Assembly (NCBI GenBank): GCA_013399875.1
Contig: VXAZ01004602.1
Span: 104,485 to 168,484, forward strand
Reading direction: 5' to 3'
DNA length: 64,000 nt
DNA from: Gymnorhina tibicen
Taxonomy: Eukaryota; Chordata; Aves; Passeriformes; Artamidae
A program made the position numbers and the translations under genes. The notes beneath the pieces were generated by a model. It was not told where the DNA came from. It searched no databases and saw only the letters and a list, made by a program, of their open reading frames with translations. Position 1 is the stretch's first letter. Each line of letters begins with the position of its first letter. This document shows, piece by piece, positions 1 through 9,440 of the stretch.

Positions 1-124
1 CCCCGCCGCCATCCACCCTCCCCTGGGCAGCCGCACTCCGGAGCAGGGGCGGCCGCCTCCGCCTCCTCCCCGGACCCGCCGCCCCGGGGCGCCTCCGGCG
101 GGCCCTGCCCGGCCCCGGCCTCAC
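1..124 (-). other. RPRD1A: 5' part of RPRD1A intron 1
   Basis: This stretch starts at the GTGAGG donor (124-119 on the minus strand) and continues to the window edge. It is very rich in C and G with many CpG dinucleotides, so it belongs to the promoter CpG island rather than to ordinary intron. No second exon is seen before the edge. Confidence 0.75.
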
Positions 125-275
125 CTTTGCGCAGCTCCCGCTCCCACACGCTGACGATGAGCGCCGAGTGCTTGCGGTGGTGGATGAGCCACAGGCTCAG
201 GGTCTGCACGCTCTGCTGCGAGTTGCTCAGCTCCGACAGCTTCCGCTCCAGCGCCGCCTCCGAGAATGCCGACAT
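125..275 (-). CDS. RPRD1A: RPRD1A first coding exon (partial gene, runs off the left edge)
   Basis: The ATG is at 275-273 and the frame stays open for 50 codons plus one base. It ends at 125 against a consensus splice donor (GTGAGG on the minus strand, 124-119), so this is a phase-1 exon. The peptide starts MSAFSEAALERKLSELSNSQ and continues through a segment containing LSLWLIHHRKH and VWERELRK. This is the start of the CID, the domain with which the RPRD1 and Rtt103/Pcf11 families bind the phosphorylated C-terminal tail of RNA polymerase II in the nucleus. The start MSAFSEAALE and the WEREL motif fit RPRD1A better than its paralogue RPRD1B (from memory MSSFSESALE and WHREL). Residues 37-40 read SALI where I recall SRPI in human RPRD1A. 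The remaining CID and the coiled-coil exons lie beyond position 1. Paralogue choice rests on memory of the family. Confidence 0.85.
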
Positions 276-560
276 CGTTGCGCCGCGTTGGGCCCCGCCG
301 CTCCGTCCCGTCCCGGCCGGGCCGCGCTCAGTCCCCGCCTCTCGGCCCCGACGAAGGAGGAGCCGACGAACGATTCCCAACCCTTCCCGTCCCGCCGGCA
401 GCGCCCGGCGCCAACAAAATGGCGGCGGCCGAGGCCCGTGGGGAGCCGCGCGGCCCCGCCCCCCTCCCCCTTTTCCTCACTTCCGGCCGAGCGCGAGCCC
501 TGAGCAGGGCGCTGGGGTGGGAGCGCTCGGGAGCGGGATTGCAAAGGGATGGGATTCCTC
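276..560 (-). promoter_or_regulatory. RPRD1A: CpG-island promoter and 5' UTR of RPRD1A
   Basis: The CpG-dense block covering about 1-560 contains the start codon and extends upstream of it (rising coordinates). Visible factor sites are a YY1-type motif AAAATGGCGGC at 416-426, a GC box CCCCGCCCCC at 454-463 (Sp1/KLF type), and an ETS/GABP core CCGGAAGT on the minus strand at 486-479. No TATA box is seen. This is the usual make-up of a housekeeping promoter with dispersed starts. Transcription probably begins between about 400 and 500, which gives a 5' UTR of roughly 130-220 bases. The motifs are read directly; the start region is inferred. The same island could also start a divergent plus-strand RNA. 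Confidence 0.7.
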
Positions 561-590
561 AAGGGTGGGATTCCTCGGGGGTGGGATCAG
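546..590. repeat. Short GGGTGGGATTCCTC tandem repeat at the edge of the CpG island
   Basis: Three imperfect copies follow each other with a period of about 16: GGGATGGGATTCCTC (546-560), GGGTGGGATTCCTC (563-576), and a broken third copy GGGGTGGGATCAG (578-590). It lies just upstream of the presumed RPRD1A promoter. Confidence 0.6.
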
Positions 591-659
591 TCAGCCGCAG
601 GTCCATCGACGTTGTGCCCTGGGAAATAACATAAAGACGCAGATGCAAATAAGGCACCC

Positions 660-696
660 CCTCCCCCCCCCCCAACCAACCCAGGCCTAGCGGTTN
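660..696. repeat. Poly-C run followed by an undetermined base
   Basis: A C-rich run (11 uninterrupted C at 663-673) is followed within 25 bases by an N at 696. The CR1 fragment begins immediately after the N. A homopolymer next to an ambiguous base points to a sequencing or gap-closing problem, so the left boundary of the CR1 copy may be an artefact. Confidence 0.6.
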
Positions 697-1075
697 CTCA
701 GTCTTCTCTTGTCCAGACTAAACCAGCCCAGCTCCTGCAGTCTCACCTCATTACAGAGACATCCAGACTCCAAATCATCTTTGTGGCTTCCACTGGACCC
801 TCTCCAGTAGCTCTTTGTCTTCCTTGTGCTGAGGACCCCAGAACTGGACACAGCACTCCAGATGTGGCCTCTCTAGGGCCGAGTAGAGGGGCAGGATCAC
901 CTCCTTCCACCTGCTGGCCACACTCTTCCCAATGCACCCCAGGACACCATTGGCCCTCTGGGACACCAGGGCACAGTGCCAGGTTATGGTCAACCTGGCA
1001 CCCACCAAGACTCCCAGGTCCTTCACCAGAGCTGCTCTCCAGTGCTGGTACTTGGGGTTATTCCTCCTCAGGCAC
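697..1075 (-). mobile_element. CR1 LINE fragment, minus strand, truncated at both ends
   Basis: Read on the minus strand this encodes the C-terminal part of the CR1 ORF2 reverse transcriptase: a degraded line containing [41 protein letters not shown] and a HKEDKELLERVQ-like stretch. These are hallmark motifs of chicken repeat 1 elements. The frame is damaged downstream of the VQ motif. Similarity fades at about 1,075, just after the NNPKYQH motif, and the 3' tail is missing because the copy stops at the N at 696. It is dead and is not a host gene. Confidence 0.85.
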
Positions 1076-1826
1076 TTACTGTGACATTGGGTGTACGGTA
1101 TTTCATATTTGCAGGTAGACACATACTCCACAAAAGTGTCTGGCCTCATTTCTAAAAGCTGTCTCCTTTATTTTTAATTTCTGGCAGTAACAGTATCATG
1201 TGACAGAATTCCACTGTTCACTGACAAGATTATGTGCAAAAAGGCTTCCTCTTAGTTGTTTCAAACCTGTTCCCTTAAAGTTTTATTGCATTCTTGCTAC
1301 TTCTGCTAATTTGGAAATAGTGAATAAAAATTATTCTCTGCTCGCCTTTATATTCTTTCCTAGAGTTTCTGTTGTATCGTCTTAAGTCATTTTTCAAGGA
1401 TTCTCCAAACAGGGAAAAGGTACTCTGTGCTAAATAACATGAGTAGCATACCTAATCTTGATGTGAGCATTTCTAGCCTTCCCTGCTGTCCTTCTGAAAA
1501 ACACCTGATACAATTTCTTACTTTAAACATTGCCAACTGACTGACATTTTCAGAGAGCTATCCACCTTAACTCCCACAGGTTTATCCTGAGTCCTATTTC
1601 TGTAGCTAATAATTATGACTGCAGTTGTCAGTATTTTTAATTTTTCTATAAAATTACATGTGTGTTAATTAGAAAAATATGCATATGCCTTACTCTTGGG
1701 ACATCCTGACAATGGCTAACCATCCACCCTTAAAACGGAGCATTCCTATAACCTTTTACACACCCAGTCTGTCCTCAGTAAAGAGCAGAATGCTAGTTAT
1801 GAGAAAAAATATTTGTTGAGTATTTT
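1076..1826. other. Intergenic, no gene recognised
   Basis: AT-rich unique sequence between two CR1 fragments. The longest reading frame is about 60 codons and resembles nothing I know. No repeat or regulatory signature stands out. Confidence 0.6.
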
Positions 1827-2688
1827 ACAGAATCACAGAATGGGTCAGGTTGAAGGGGCCACAGTGGTCGTCTGGTCCAACTTCCCTCCTCAAGCAGAGT
1901 CATCCCAGAAACATGGCACAGGATTGTGTCCAGACATTTCTTGAGTATCTCTGGTGAGGAAAGACTCCACAACTTCTCTGGGCAACCTGTTTCAGTGCTC
2001 GGTCACCTGCACAGTAAAGAAGTTCTTCCTCATATTCAGGTGGAACTAACTGTGCATCAGTTTCTGCCAGTTCCCTCTTATCCTGTCCTCGGCACCACTG
2101 AGCAGAGCCTGGATCCGCCCTCTTGACACCCTCCCTTCAGATACTGACAGACATGGGTGAGGTCTCCTCTCAGTCATTTCTTCTCGAGGCTGAACAGGCC
2201 AAGTTCCCTCAGCCGTTTCTCATAAGAGAGGTGTTCCAGTGCCTTAATCACCTTTGTTGTCCTCCTCTGGACCTGCTCCAGGAGCTCCATGTCTCTCTGA
2301 GGAGCCCAGAACTGGACACAGCACTCCAGATGTGGCCTCACTAGGGCTGAGTAGACAGGTAGGATCGCCTCCCTCCACCTGCTGGCAATGGTCTTCCTAA
2401 TGCACCTCAGGATACCACTGACCTCTTGGCCCCAAGGGCACACTGCTGGGTCATGGACAGCTTGTTGTCCACCAGGATCCCCAGGTCCTTCTCCACAGAG
2501 CTGTTTTCCAGCAGGTCAGCCCCCAGCCTGTGCTGGTGCCCAGGGTTATTCCCTGCCAGGTGCAGGACCCTGCACTTGCCTTTGTTGAATTTCAGAATGT
2601 TCCTCTCTGCCCATCTCTCCACTCTGTTGAGATCCCTCTGAAGGGCTGCACAGCCCTCTGGGGTATTGGCCGCTCCTCACAGCTTTTA
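1827..2688 (-). mobile_element. CR1 LINE, minus strand, 5'-truncated with intact 3' end
   Basis: The 3' end is the CR1 terminal octamer-type repeat, seen here in reverse complement as ACAGAATCACAGAAT from 1,827. The rest follows the consensus through the 3' UTR to the end of ORF2. The minus-strand peptide includes [55 protein letters not shown] and [18 protein letters not shown], with stops and frameshifts between them. It stops at about 2,688, upstream of the ADDT-equivalent region. An intact 3' end with a lost 5' end is what target-primed reverse transcription usually leaves. It is non-functional. Confidence 0.92.
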
Positions 2689-5600
2689 TTTTTTAAAACT
2701 TCATAAAGGTTTATCTCTATTTCATATCTGACATTCAGAGAAGGTGTCCCAGAGGATTGTTTTTGAGCAATTTTCCTAATATTTGTTCTCAGTGAAATCT
2801 TTCCTTTAAACATAAAACTTTGGTGAGAGCGAGGTGGGAGTGTTAGGAGGTTTTAATGTGAATTCTATTTACAAAATCATCTGTAGCATGAATGATTTGG
2901 GGGGAACTAGAAAGGATTTTGCAAAAATGCTTTTCACAAAGAAATTTAAATAAGAAGTTGCATAGATCCCTTCAGAGTTTCTTATTCACTGCCTTTTGAT
3001 CACTATGAATGAAAGAACCTGTAACATACTGCTGTTTTTCCTATGTACAGCAGAGGACACTCTGGCATTAAATAGAACTGACCAGTGAAGTAAAATTAGG
3101 ACAGAGCTAGCAAACATGAATGCATCCATTAGAAAAATGAAATATGGTAATCTAGTAGCCAACACCCAAACAGCATTTCTTGGAGTCATATATATGCTGA
3201 TATTAGCAGAACATTATGTTAGGAGAAACTTTTGAGTAACTATGGAAAAAGAACTATTTCTCTCACACCCAAGACTAGACTATAAAGTATGCAGCAACAA
3301 ACAGTAAAATTTACATGATAAATCCAATTAATAAAAGGAAGAAAAGAAGGAAATTGGTAGAGAATTTTAGTAATGTTTTTTAAAATGTTTATTACTCCTT
3401 CCTCTGCATCTTCCATCCCAGATTATCAGAACATTTTACAAAAAAAGAATAAATCCTCTGGACTCGTATTTTTTTTTTGTAAATAAAGATATTTGAATAC
3501 CAAGAGATTTCTTTTCTGTGTTATATACTGTATAATAGACTACACAGCAAAATAGAGATTTCACTTTTCTTATAAATCTTTGTAACACATTTTAAATTTG
3601 TAATGTGTTAACATCAGTAATCTAATTTAAAAGCTATGCTTTATCCAGTCAGTGAATAGAAATTTGCCACAAGACTTCATCAAAGCAAAGTGACTCTCAG
3701 ACAGGAAGCATGCACAATGGAGGGTTCATTTGTTGAAGAGCTTGGAAAACCTCAGCTTTCATTCAGAAACAAGTCCTACATTATTCACCTGCCTTTAAAA
3801 AATTCACCCACACCCACAGGGGCGGAGCTGTCAACAGATGGCGAGTTTTCTTCCACCCATTCCTGTGTTCAAACAGTAATAGCATCTTCCCTCTGAATTC
3901 CTAAGAACAAAGTTCTGTACTGCTTTCCTTCTGTCTGGGTAGTTTGCTGTGCTCTCCTGCTCCGGGAGAAAGGAGCCACATGCAAGTGTAAGACAATGAC
4001 TGTGAATAAATTACTCGTTTGATGTTTTTGTGCAACATGGGACTGGGACACTCTGGATAGTTCAAAGATGTAATTATAGTTACCAAGTGGCTGTACAGCA
4101 ACCTTACCTTATGTGCAGGTTGCAGGTTTTTTGTTTCTTATCCTTAGTAATATTCTGTGCTTCACTGGAATTTTCTAGGACCTTAGTTATTTTACACTAC
4201 TACATAGAGCAGTAAAACAATCTGTGTATATACTGGTTTACTAAACATTGCTCATCAGCTATGTGAGATTTGAGTTAAAATCAGCTCTTGCATCAGAACA
4301 GGTCTTTCTTTGTATGAGCCTGGCCTTTTCTCATTTTAAACTTTGTTTTGTATCTCTTTCTCAAATAGTCTCACCCAGGAAATGCAATAATATCAAAAGA
4401 AAAACGAGATTTCTCTAGTGGTGTTTCCTGTCTGAGAATTTGTGTTAGTCAGCACACCAATCACTACCTGGATCTCAAAAATACAACAGTAGCAGAGCAG
4501 TTCTTTTTTATTCTTCCAAGTATCTGGTCCATCAAATGTAACATACTTAAAAATATTTCATACTTAAAAATACTTTTCCATCTTTCATGATATGTTTGTG
4601 CATCTCACAACCCAGTTCTGCGTAAATGATCCTACTTCCCTACCCCAATAAGAACATGAAAAATGGAGATACAGAATGCAGAAACAAGACCCTGAAGTAT
4701 AGCTGTAAAGTGATTCTTGACTGAGTGATGGTAATGCATCTGGATAATTTATTCAGAAACACTAAACCCCATTTTTTTACCTGAATAACAAGAGGGCGTA
4801 TCCCTGACAGAAATTATAAATAAATAAATCCATTTATTAAAAAAAAAAAACAAGCAAAAAAGACAACCACCCAAAAATGAACATTGTGAAGTCCTGCAGG
4901 AGGAGAACAAAAGAAAGCTTAAATGGAAGGAAGAAGCCCTCTGAAGTAACTTAAAGGAGCTGCCTACTGGAGCCAAAATCCTCTGGGTGATTAATCATGC
5001 TTTTACATGAGTTCCTGCCACTAAGCACTTCACCTTTTAATGTAATTCATTAAAGACAGAAATTATTTGCTACTTAGGAGATTAACAAAAACCACTCTCT
5101 GAGATATGTATATACGATCCAGCAAAGCATTCCCGTATATTGTGGGGAAAGATAGATTGAACAATCTAAAAAAATATGTCCAGCATTTCTGTGATTTCTT
5201 TGGCCCTCTGTGGAGATGTAAAAATGTTTGTGGAAAGCCTTCCTTTTTCCCTAAGTCAGGCATTCAGCCAGACAGTTATGTACATCCGGCTTCTTCATCA
5301 TTACGCTATTAAGTGAAGTCATACTATGTAAACATCCACTGTGATTAATATATGGATGCAATCAAGTCCCAGTTTTTTGCAGTAGAGAGTGCTGTAACTA
5401 AGCAGGAAAGCACTCCAGGGTATGTATTAACTCAGGTGTGCAGAAAGGCACAAAACATTAGGCTGAGTAATTTTAAACATCTGAGCAATATATTAATGGA
5501 TTGTTAATATGTGCCCTAGAGTCCATATAGCTCTTAGTCACAACATAAAAGTAAAAAAGCACATTCTTGACTATAAATAATGTTATCTTTCAAGGAAAAG

Positions 5601-5881
5601 GAAAACACTGCAATATATTGACATACTGAGTGAAGAACCAACTTGAAATTACAAAAAATGCAAATTTAAATTTGACTTCGAATCATAGGTGATGGGCCGA
5701 TTCACCTTTGTGATCCAGTAGAGGAAACAATGTTCCAGAAGCCATTTAACTGTAGGAAGCAGACACTGTATTTTTGTTACTGTGTACTCAGCTGGTGGTT
5801 GTGGGGGTGGTTGATAGCAGCATATTGTGCTGTACCACCACAAGCACAGCCACAGGGCTGAGCAAAGCACTTACCTTTACT
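2689..5881. other. AT-rich intergenic DNA, no gene recognised
   Basis: No reading frame here exceeds about 90 codons and none is recognisable. The only structure noted is a 17-bp direct duplication CATACTTAAAAATA(T/C)TT at 4,542-4,575 and short A or T runs (for example 4,840-4,850). Confidence 0.55.
4542..4575. repeat. 17-bp tandem duplication
   Basis: CATACTTAAAAATATTT (4,542-4,558) is followed at once by CATACTTAAAAATACTT (4,559-4,575), with one mismatch. It is a simple replication-slippage type repeat. Confidence 0.8.
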
Positions 5882-6320
5882 CCATGCTCATTCAACCACA
5901 TCTGGAATAGTGCATTCCGTTTTGGCCTTCCCTAGTATTGGAAAAATATTCATAAGCTTGAGCAAGTCCAGCCGAAGGCCACCAAGCTGGTCAGATGGTT
6001 GGAATACAGAAACCAGATGGGGAGATGGCAGAAATTGGGCTTGTTTTAACCTGAAGAAGTGAAGGTTTTGATACAACCTAATGACAGCTTTCCGGTACCT
6101 ACAAGGAGGTATGAGAAAATGGAGTGATCCATGGACATGCGTGATGAGAGGCTGACAAACAATGGTGAGAAACTGAAAGTTCCAACTAGATAGAATGAAA
6201 AAGTTCTTTCACCACAGGGACAGTCAGACAATGGAACACGTTGCCTAGAAAAGTTTTGCATCCTTGAGTATTTTCAAAACTAGGCTGGATAAAATTCTTA
6301 CCACTGTGGTCTGATCACGT
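5882..6320 (+). mobile_element. Old, highly diverged CR1 LINE 3' portion
   Basis: The plus strand begins with a decayed counterpart of the CR1 phrase for RPHLEYCxxFW (TTCAACCACATCTGGAATAGTGCATTCCG). It runs through equivalents of the ERVQRRATK block, the GLFSLEK block (here GGGCTTGTTTTAACCTGAAGAAG) and the 3' UTR phrases for GGACAGTCAGACAATGGAAC and AGGCTGGATAAAATTC. It ends near CTGTGGTCTGATCA without the octamer tail. Divergence is much greater than in the other copies, so this is an ancient insertion. No frame survives. Confidence 0.75.
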
Positions 6321-8754
6321 GGTGGTACGTGCTTTGAGCAGGAGGATGGTGGAGTAATGCTCCAGACTTTGTCTCTATGCCACACTCTTCACATTTGTGA
6401 CATACTAGTACAGCTTGGTTTGTACTTGTACAAGTTCAAGTCCAAGCTTGCTGGGCTTCCATCGGTTGGATCCACATAGTGCAATAGGTTGTGCAGCTGC
6501 ACAACATTACTGTCCTACCATGCAAAGCCTAACCACAGGTTAACTTGAATGTCAGTGTGATCCTTCAGTACAGAGGGTACTTGTCTTCTGAAATGTGCTT
6601 ACCCTCAAACTCCTACTGCTTGGTGAGCTGGCAGAGTAGGATGGAAAGGTCTGCTATTAGAATTGTTACTACACAGCCATCAGCCGGATCTTCTACAGGC
6701 TAGCCATCAGTTATGTTGTCATAAACATCAATTACTTTAGTAGACATAGTTTTCTCAAATGCACAGTGATCCATAAATAAAATCCATGTAGTTTTTCATG
6801 CATACTTGCTCTTTTCTCTTCCTTAAACTGAAAAGACACCTCAGCATTGCCAGAATGCTAGTGGCTGTTCCCAATGGATGTTTATTTGTTCACCATAAAA
6901 CTGTATTTTTGAGCCCAGTTTTTGAGGAAAGAACAATAAATGAAGAGAGTTTATGAAGAAAGATTGTGCAGGCAGTATGAGCTCTTAGTTTGCTCTTGCA
7001 ACACCCTCAGGGACATGACTCAAGCACAGTAATTTTGCCAGTCATTGTTAATGACATGGTACTTAGTCTCTGTGCCATTGTCTTGCCATATCTGACTCAA
7101 AACCAAGTCAGAGCTGGTGACGGATAAGTAGCTGTGTGCAGGAGTCAGCTGTCCTTGTTTCTTCAGACATCTGTGGTTTATAAAGTGGTGACCAGACCAT
7201 TCTCACCACTGTCACCAATGCCATTGTCATTGTCTGGTAGTGGTCCAAGGCCACCAAATGCTTTTTTGCTAGGTGACTCTCCTACCCTGTCACATCTGGC
7301 ACTGCTGCCTAATTAGAGTAAAAGCCCCTCATTTCTATGCAAGTAGGATTCTTATTTCTCTTGGCAAATGGGGAGCAGGGGACAGGAAAGTTTGGAAAGT
7401 GGATGAGGATGCTGTAGCTGAGAGTACTGTAGCAATGCTGGGAAAATGTGGCTGCCCACAGTCACTGTCTGATGTTTCTCCTCTTCTGGCTGTCACAATC
7501 TGTGAGCTGTGTCACATACCTACAACTTTATGTCCCCAAGAAACATAATTTTCGGATGAACATATTTAGCAGATGTTTGCTGTTGTCCCAGAAAGGAGAA
7601 TCTGATCTTTTCCTGTGTAGTCCTCCAGCACTGAGTGGCCATTTGCTTTGCTTTTGTTTTAACTTGAACTGGGGACAGTGTGAGGGAAGGGAGGCTCATG
7701 GCCTTCCCAGTACTCCAGGGTCTTCAGAGTACAGTAAGCAGGGCAGGTCACACCAGACCTGACTCAACTGCCTCTCTACTGCCTGTGAGAATAGGACTTG
7801 TGTGTGACTAAGCTCCTTCTGTAAGTCCAAGTTTTCCCACCTGAGAAGCCAAATGGTATCACCCCAGAGCTTTTCAAGTGCACATCAGTATTTACAGTGT
7901 GTGGACAATCAGGGAGTCAGTCCTCAGTGAAAAGCCAATGATGTAGTCAGGCAGCACAGACACAGGCATGGCAAAATGTCTGATATGTTATGGCATCCAT
8001 GCCTTTCACTGAGAGGCTGCACCTGCAAGCTCTGTGACCCTCATTGAAGCACAGATTTAATGCATGTATTTTTATTGTCAAAGTCCATTTGTTTGGGGTT
8101 ATACTATGCAGAACTTTGGGATTACCAAGCCCTATAGTGTTGTAAATGCAATCTGATGCATTTTTCCAAGTTGCAGTGTTAATGTAGCTACTGGTATTTT
8201 TCTTGGAAACTAGGTGTCACTAGTGGTTTAGAAATAGCAGATACAGTTTCATTCCTATGTGCTTATTTTTCCTGCAACTCATTTATAACTTCTCAGGCTC
8301 TCCCTGTGCACCTCCAAAAGAGCACGGAGCTGGCTTCTCTGCAACTGAAGACTGAAATTAGATTCTTCTGTAGCTTTCTTCTCATCAAGCCAAAGAAAGA
8401 CAGGTCCTTTGTCTCTGTATCTCATCTTAATCATCCTGGTGTACCTTTGTGAAACTCACCCAGTTTTTTTTCCTTTTCTCTTTCTACTGTGGGACCCAAA
8501 GCCAGACGCTTCTCCAGGCATGGTCCCACAATTGCCAAGCAGCGGGCACTTCACTTGGCCTGGCCATGGTACAGTAATACTGCCCAGTATGGGATGATCT
8601 TCCATCCTCACTATTTATGCCTGTTCCACTTTCTGCTTCTAGCACTGGAAGGTCCTTTCCTGCAGAGCTTCTCCTCAGCCAGTGCCCCAGCAGTCCACAG
8701 CACCGGCACTGCAGAGTCCCAGGACCCTGCACTTTTCTCTCTAGATCTTCATGA
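6321..8754. other. Intergenic, no gene recognised
   Basis: Mixed-composition unique sequence. Frames of up to 104 codons occur (for example 7,448-7,762) but have no recognisable domain and no consistent splice context. Two perfect palindromes lie near the left end (6,424-6,435 and 6,488-6,505). The segment 8,480-8,754 may be a further, unrecognisably decayed part of the CR1 copy that follows. Confidence 0.5.
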
Positions 8755-9200
8755 CAATTCTGGCATCCAAATGGCTGCCCTACCCACCGGTGCATGGAGT
8801 GCTTTCCCCCACCTCCCCATCCAGCCACCAGTGTACTGTTAACTGCAAACTTGCTGGGGGTATGTGCTGTCTCCTTGCCCAGGTCATTCCCAGGCGTTAA
8901 CCATATTGACCTCAGGTACCTCCAGTGGGGCACAGCCAGTGACTGAACGTCAGCTGAATTTTGTATCATTGATCACAAACCTTGGGGCCTGGTGATCCAG
9001 CCATTTTTACCACCCAGTAGCCAGCTTCTCTAATCCTGTATCTCACTGACTCCCTAGAAAGATACTGTGGGATACTCTGTACTAGGTCTTCATGTTCCTG
9101 GATGTGTTTTCCAGGAGAATTTGCTCCATAAAATTCCTGGAGACTGAGGTTAGGCTGACTAGCAGGCAGCCCATAGTTTCCCCTTTCTTACCAATCTGGA
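8755..9200 (-). mobile_element. Diverged CR1 LINE, reverse transcriptase part, minus strand
   Basis: In reverse complement the CR1 order is kept. GCAAACTTGCTGGGGG (8,848-8,863) matches the region around the ADDT motif. After it come the phrase before the ADDT box about LFNIFIND (AGGTCATTCCCAGGCGTTAACC), ATCATTGATCACAAACC, the phrase for NWLDG (GGTGATCCAGCCATTTTTACC), the TVSH region (ATACTGTGGGATACTC), the ICSI/MEQI region (TTTGCTCCATAAAATTCC) and the RPVSLT region (GAGGTTAGGCTGACT). Several internal deletions shorten it relative to the consensus. No protein could be made from it. Confidence 0.75.
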
Positions 9201-9440
9201 AGGGGTCCTAATCCCTATCCTCTTGTCATAATCACAGCTAAGATTGTCATCGAGTATCACATGTTGAACCACTATTTCCTTATCCGTGAGTAAGGAATCC
9301 AGGAGAGGCACCTCCAGTGCTTGATACATCCAGAAGCTGTATTAAAGAATTGCATCTATATTCCATAAATTTCGTGAATTCTTACATCCTATTGTGTTGA
9401 CCTAGCAGTGGATACCCAAGAATAACAGTACTATATGGTG
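9201..9440 (-). mobile_element. Possible endonuclease-domain remnant of the same CR1
   Basis: In reverse complement, GATCCAGGAGAGGCACCTCC-like wording near 9,297-9,316 and the following 120 bases resemble the antisense of the CR1/L3-type endonuclease region. That region would lie in this position if the copy at 8,755-9,200 were a longer element with a deletion between the two domains. The match is loose and from memory. Confidence 0.35.

Noticed and set aside
127..690. Long plus-strand and other-frame reading frames of 110-190 codons over the CpG island
   Set aside because: They are a by-product of high GC (few stops) and lie antisense to RPRD1A exon 1; the R-, P- and S-rich peptides resemble nothing.
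775..1149. 124-codon minus-strand frame
   Set aside because: It is CR1 reverse-transcriptase coding debris, not a host gene.
8484..8969. 161-codon minus-strand frame
   Set aside because: Its right part is CR1 in reverse complement. The left part is unrecognised and the length is reachable by chance in moderately GC-rich DNA.
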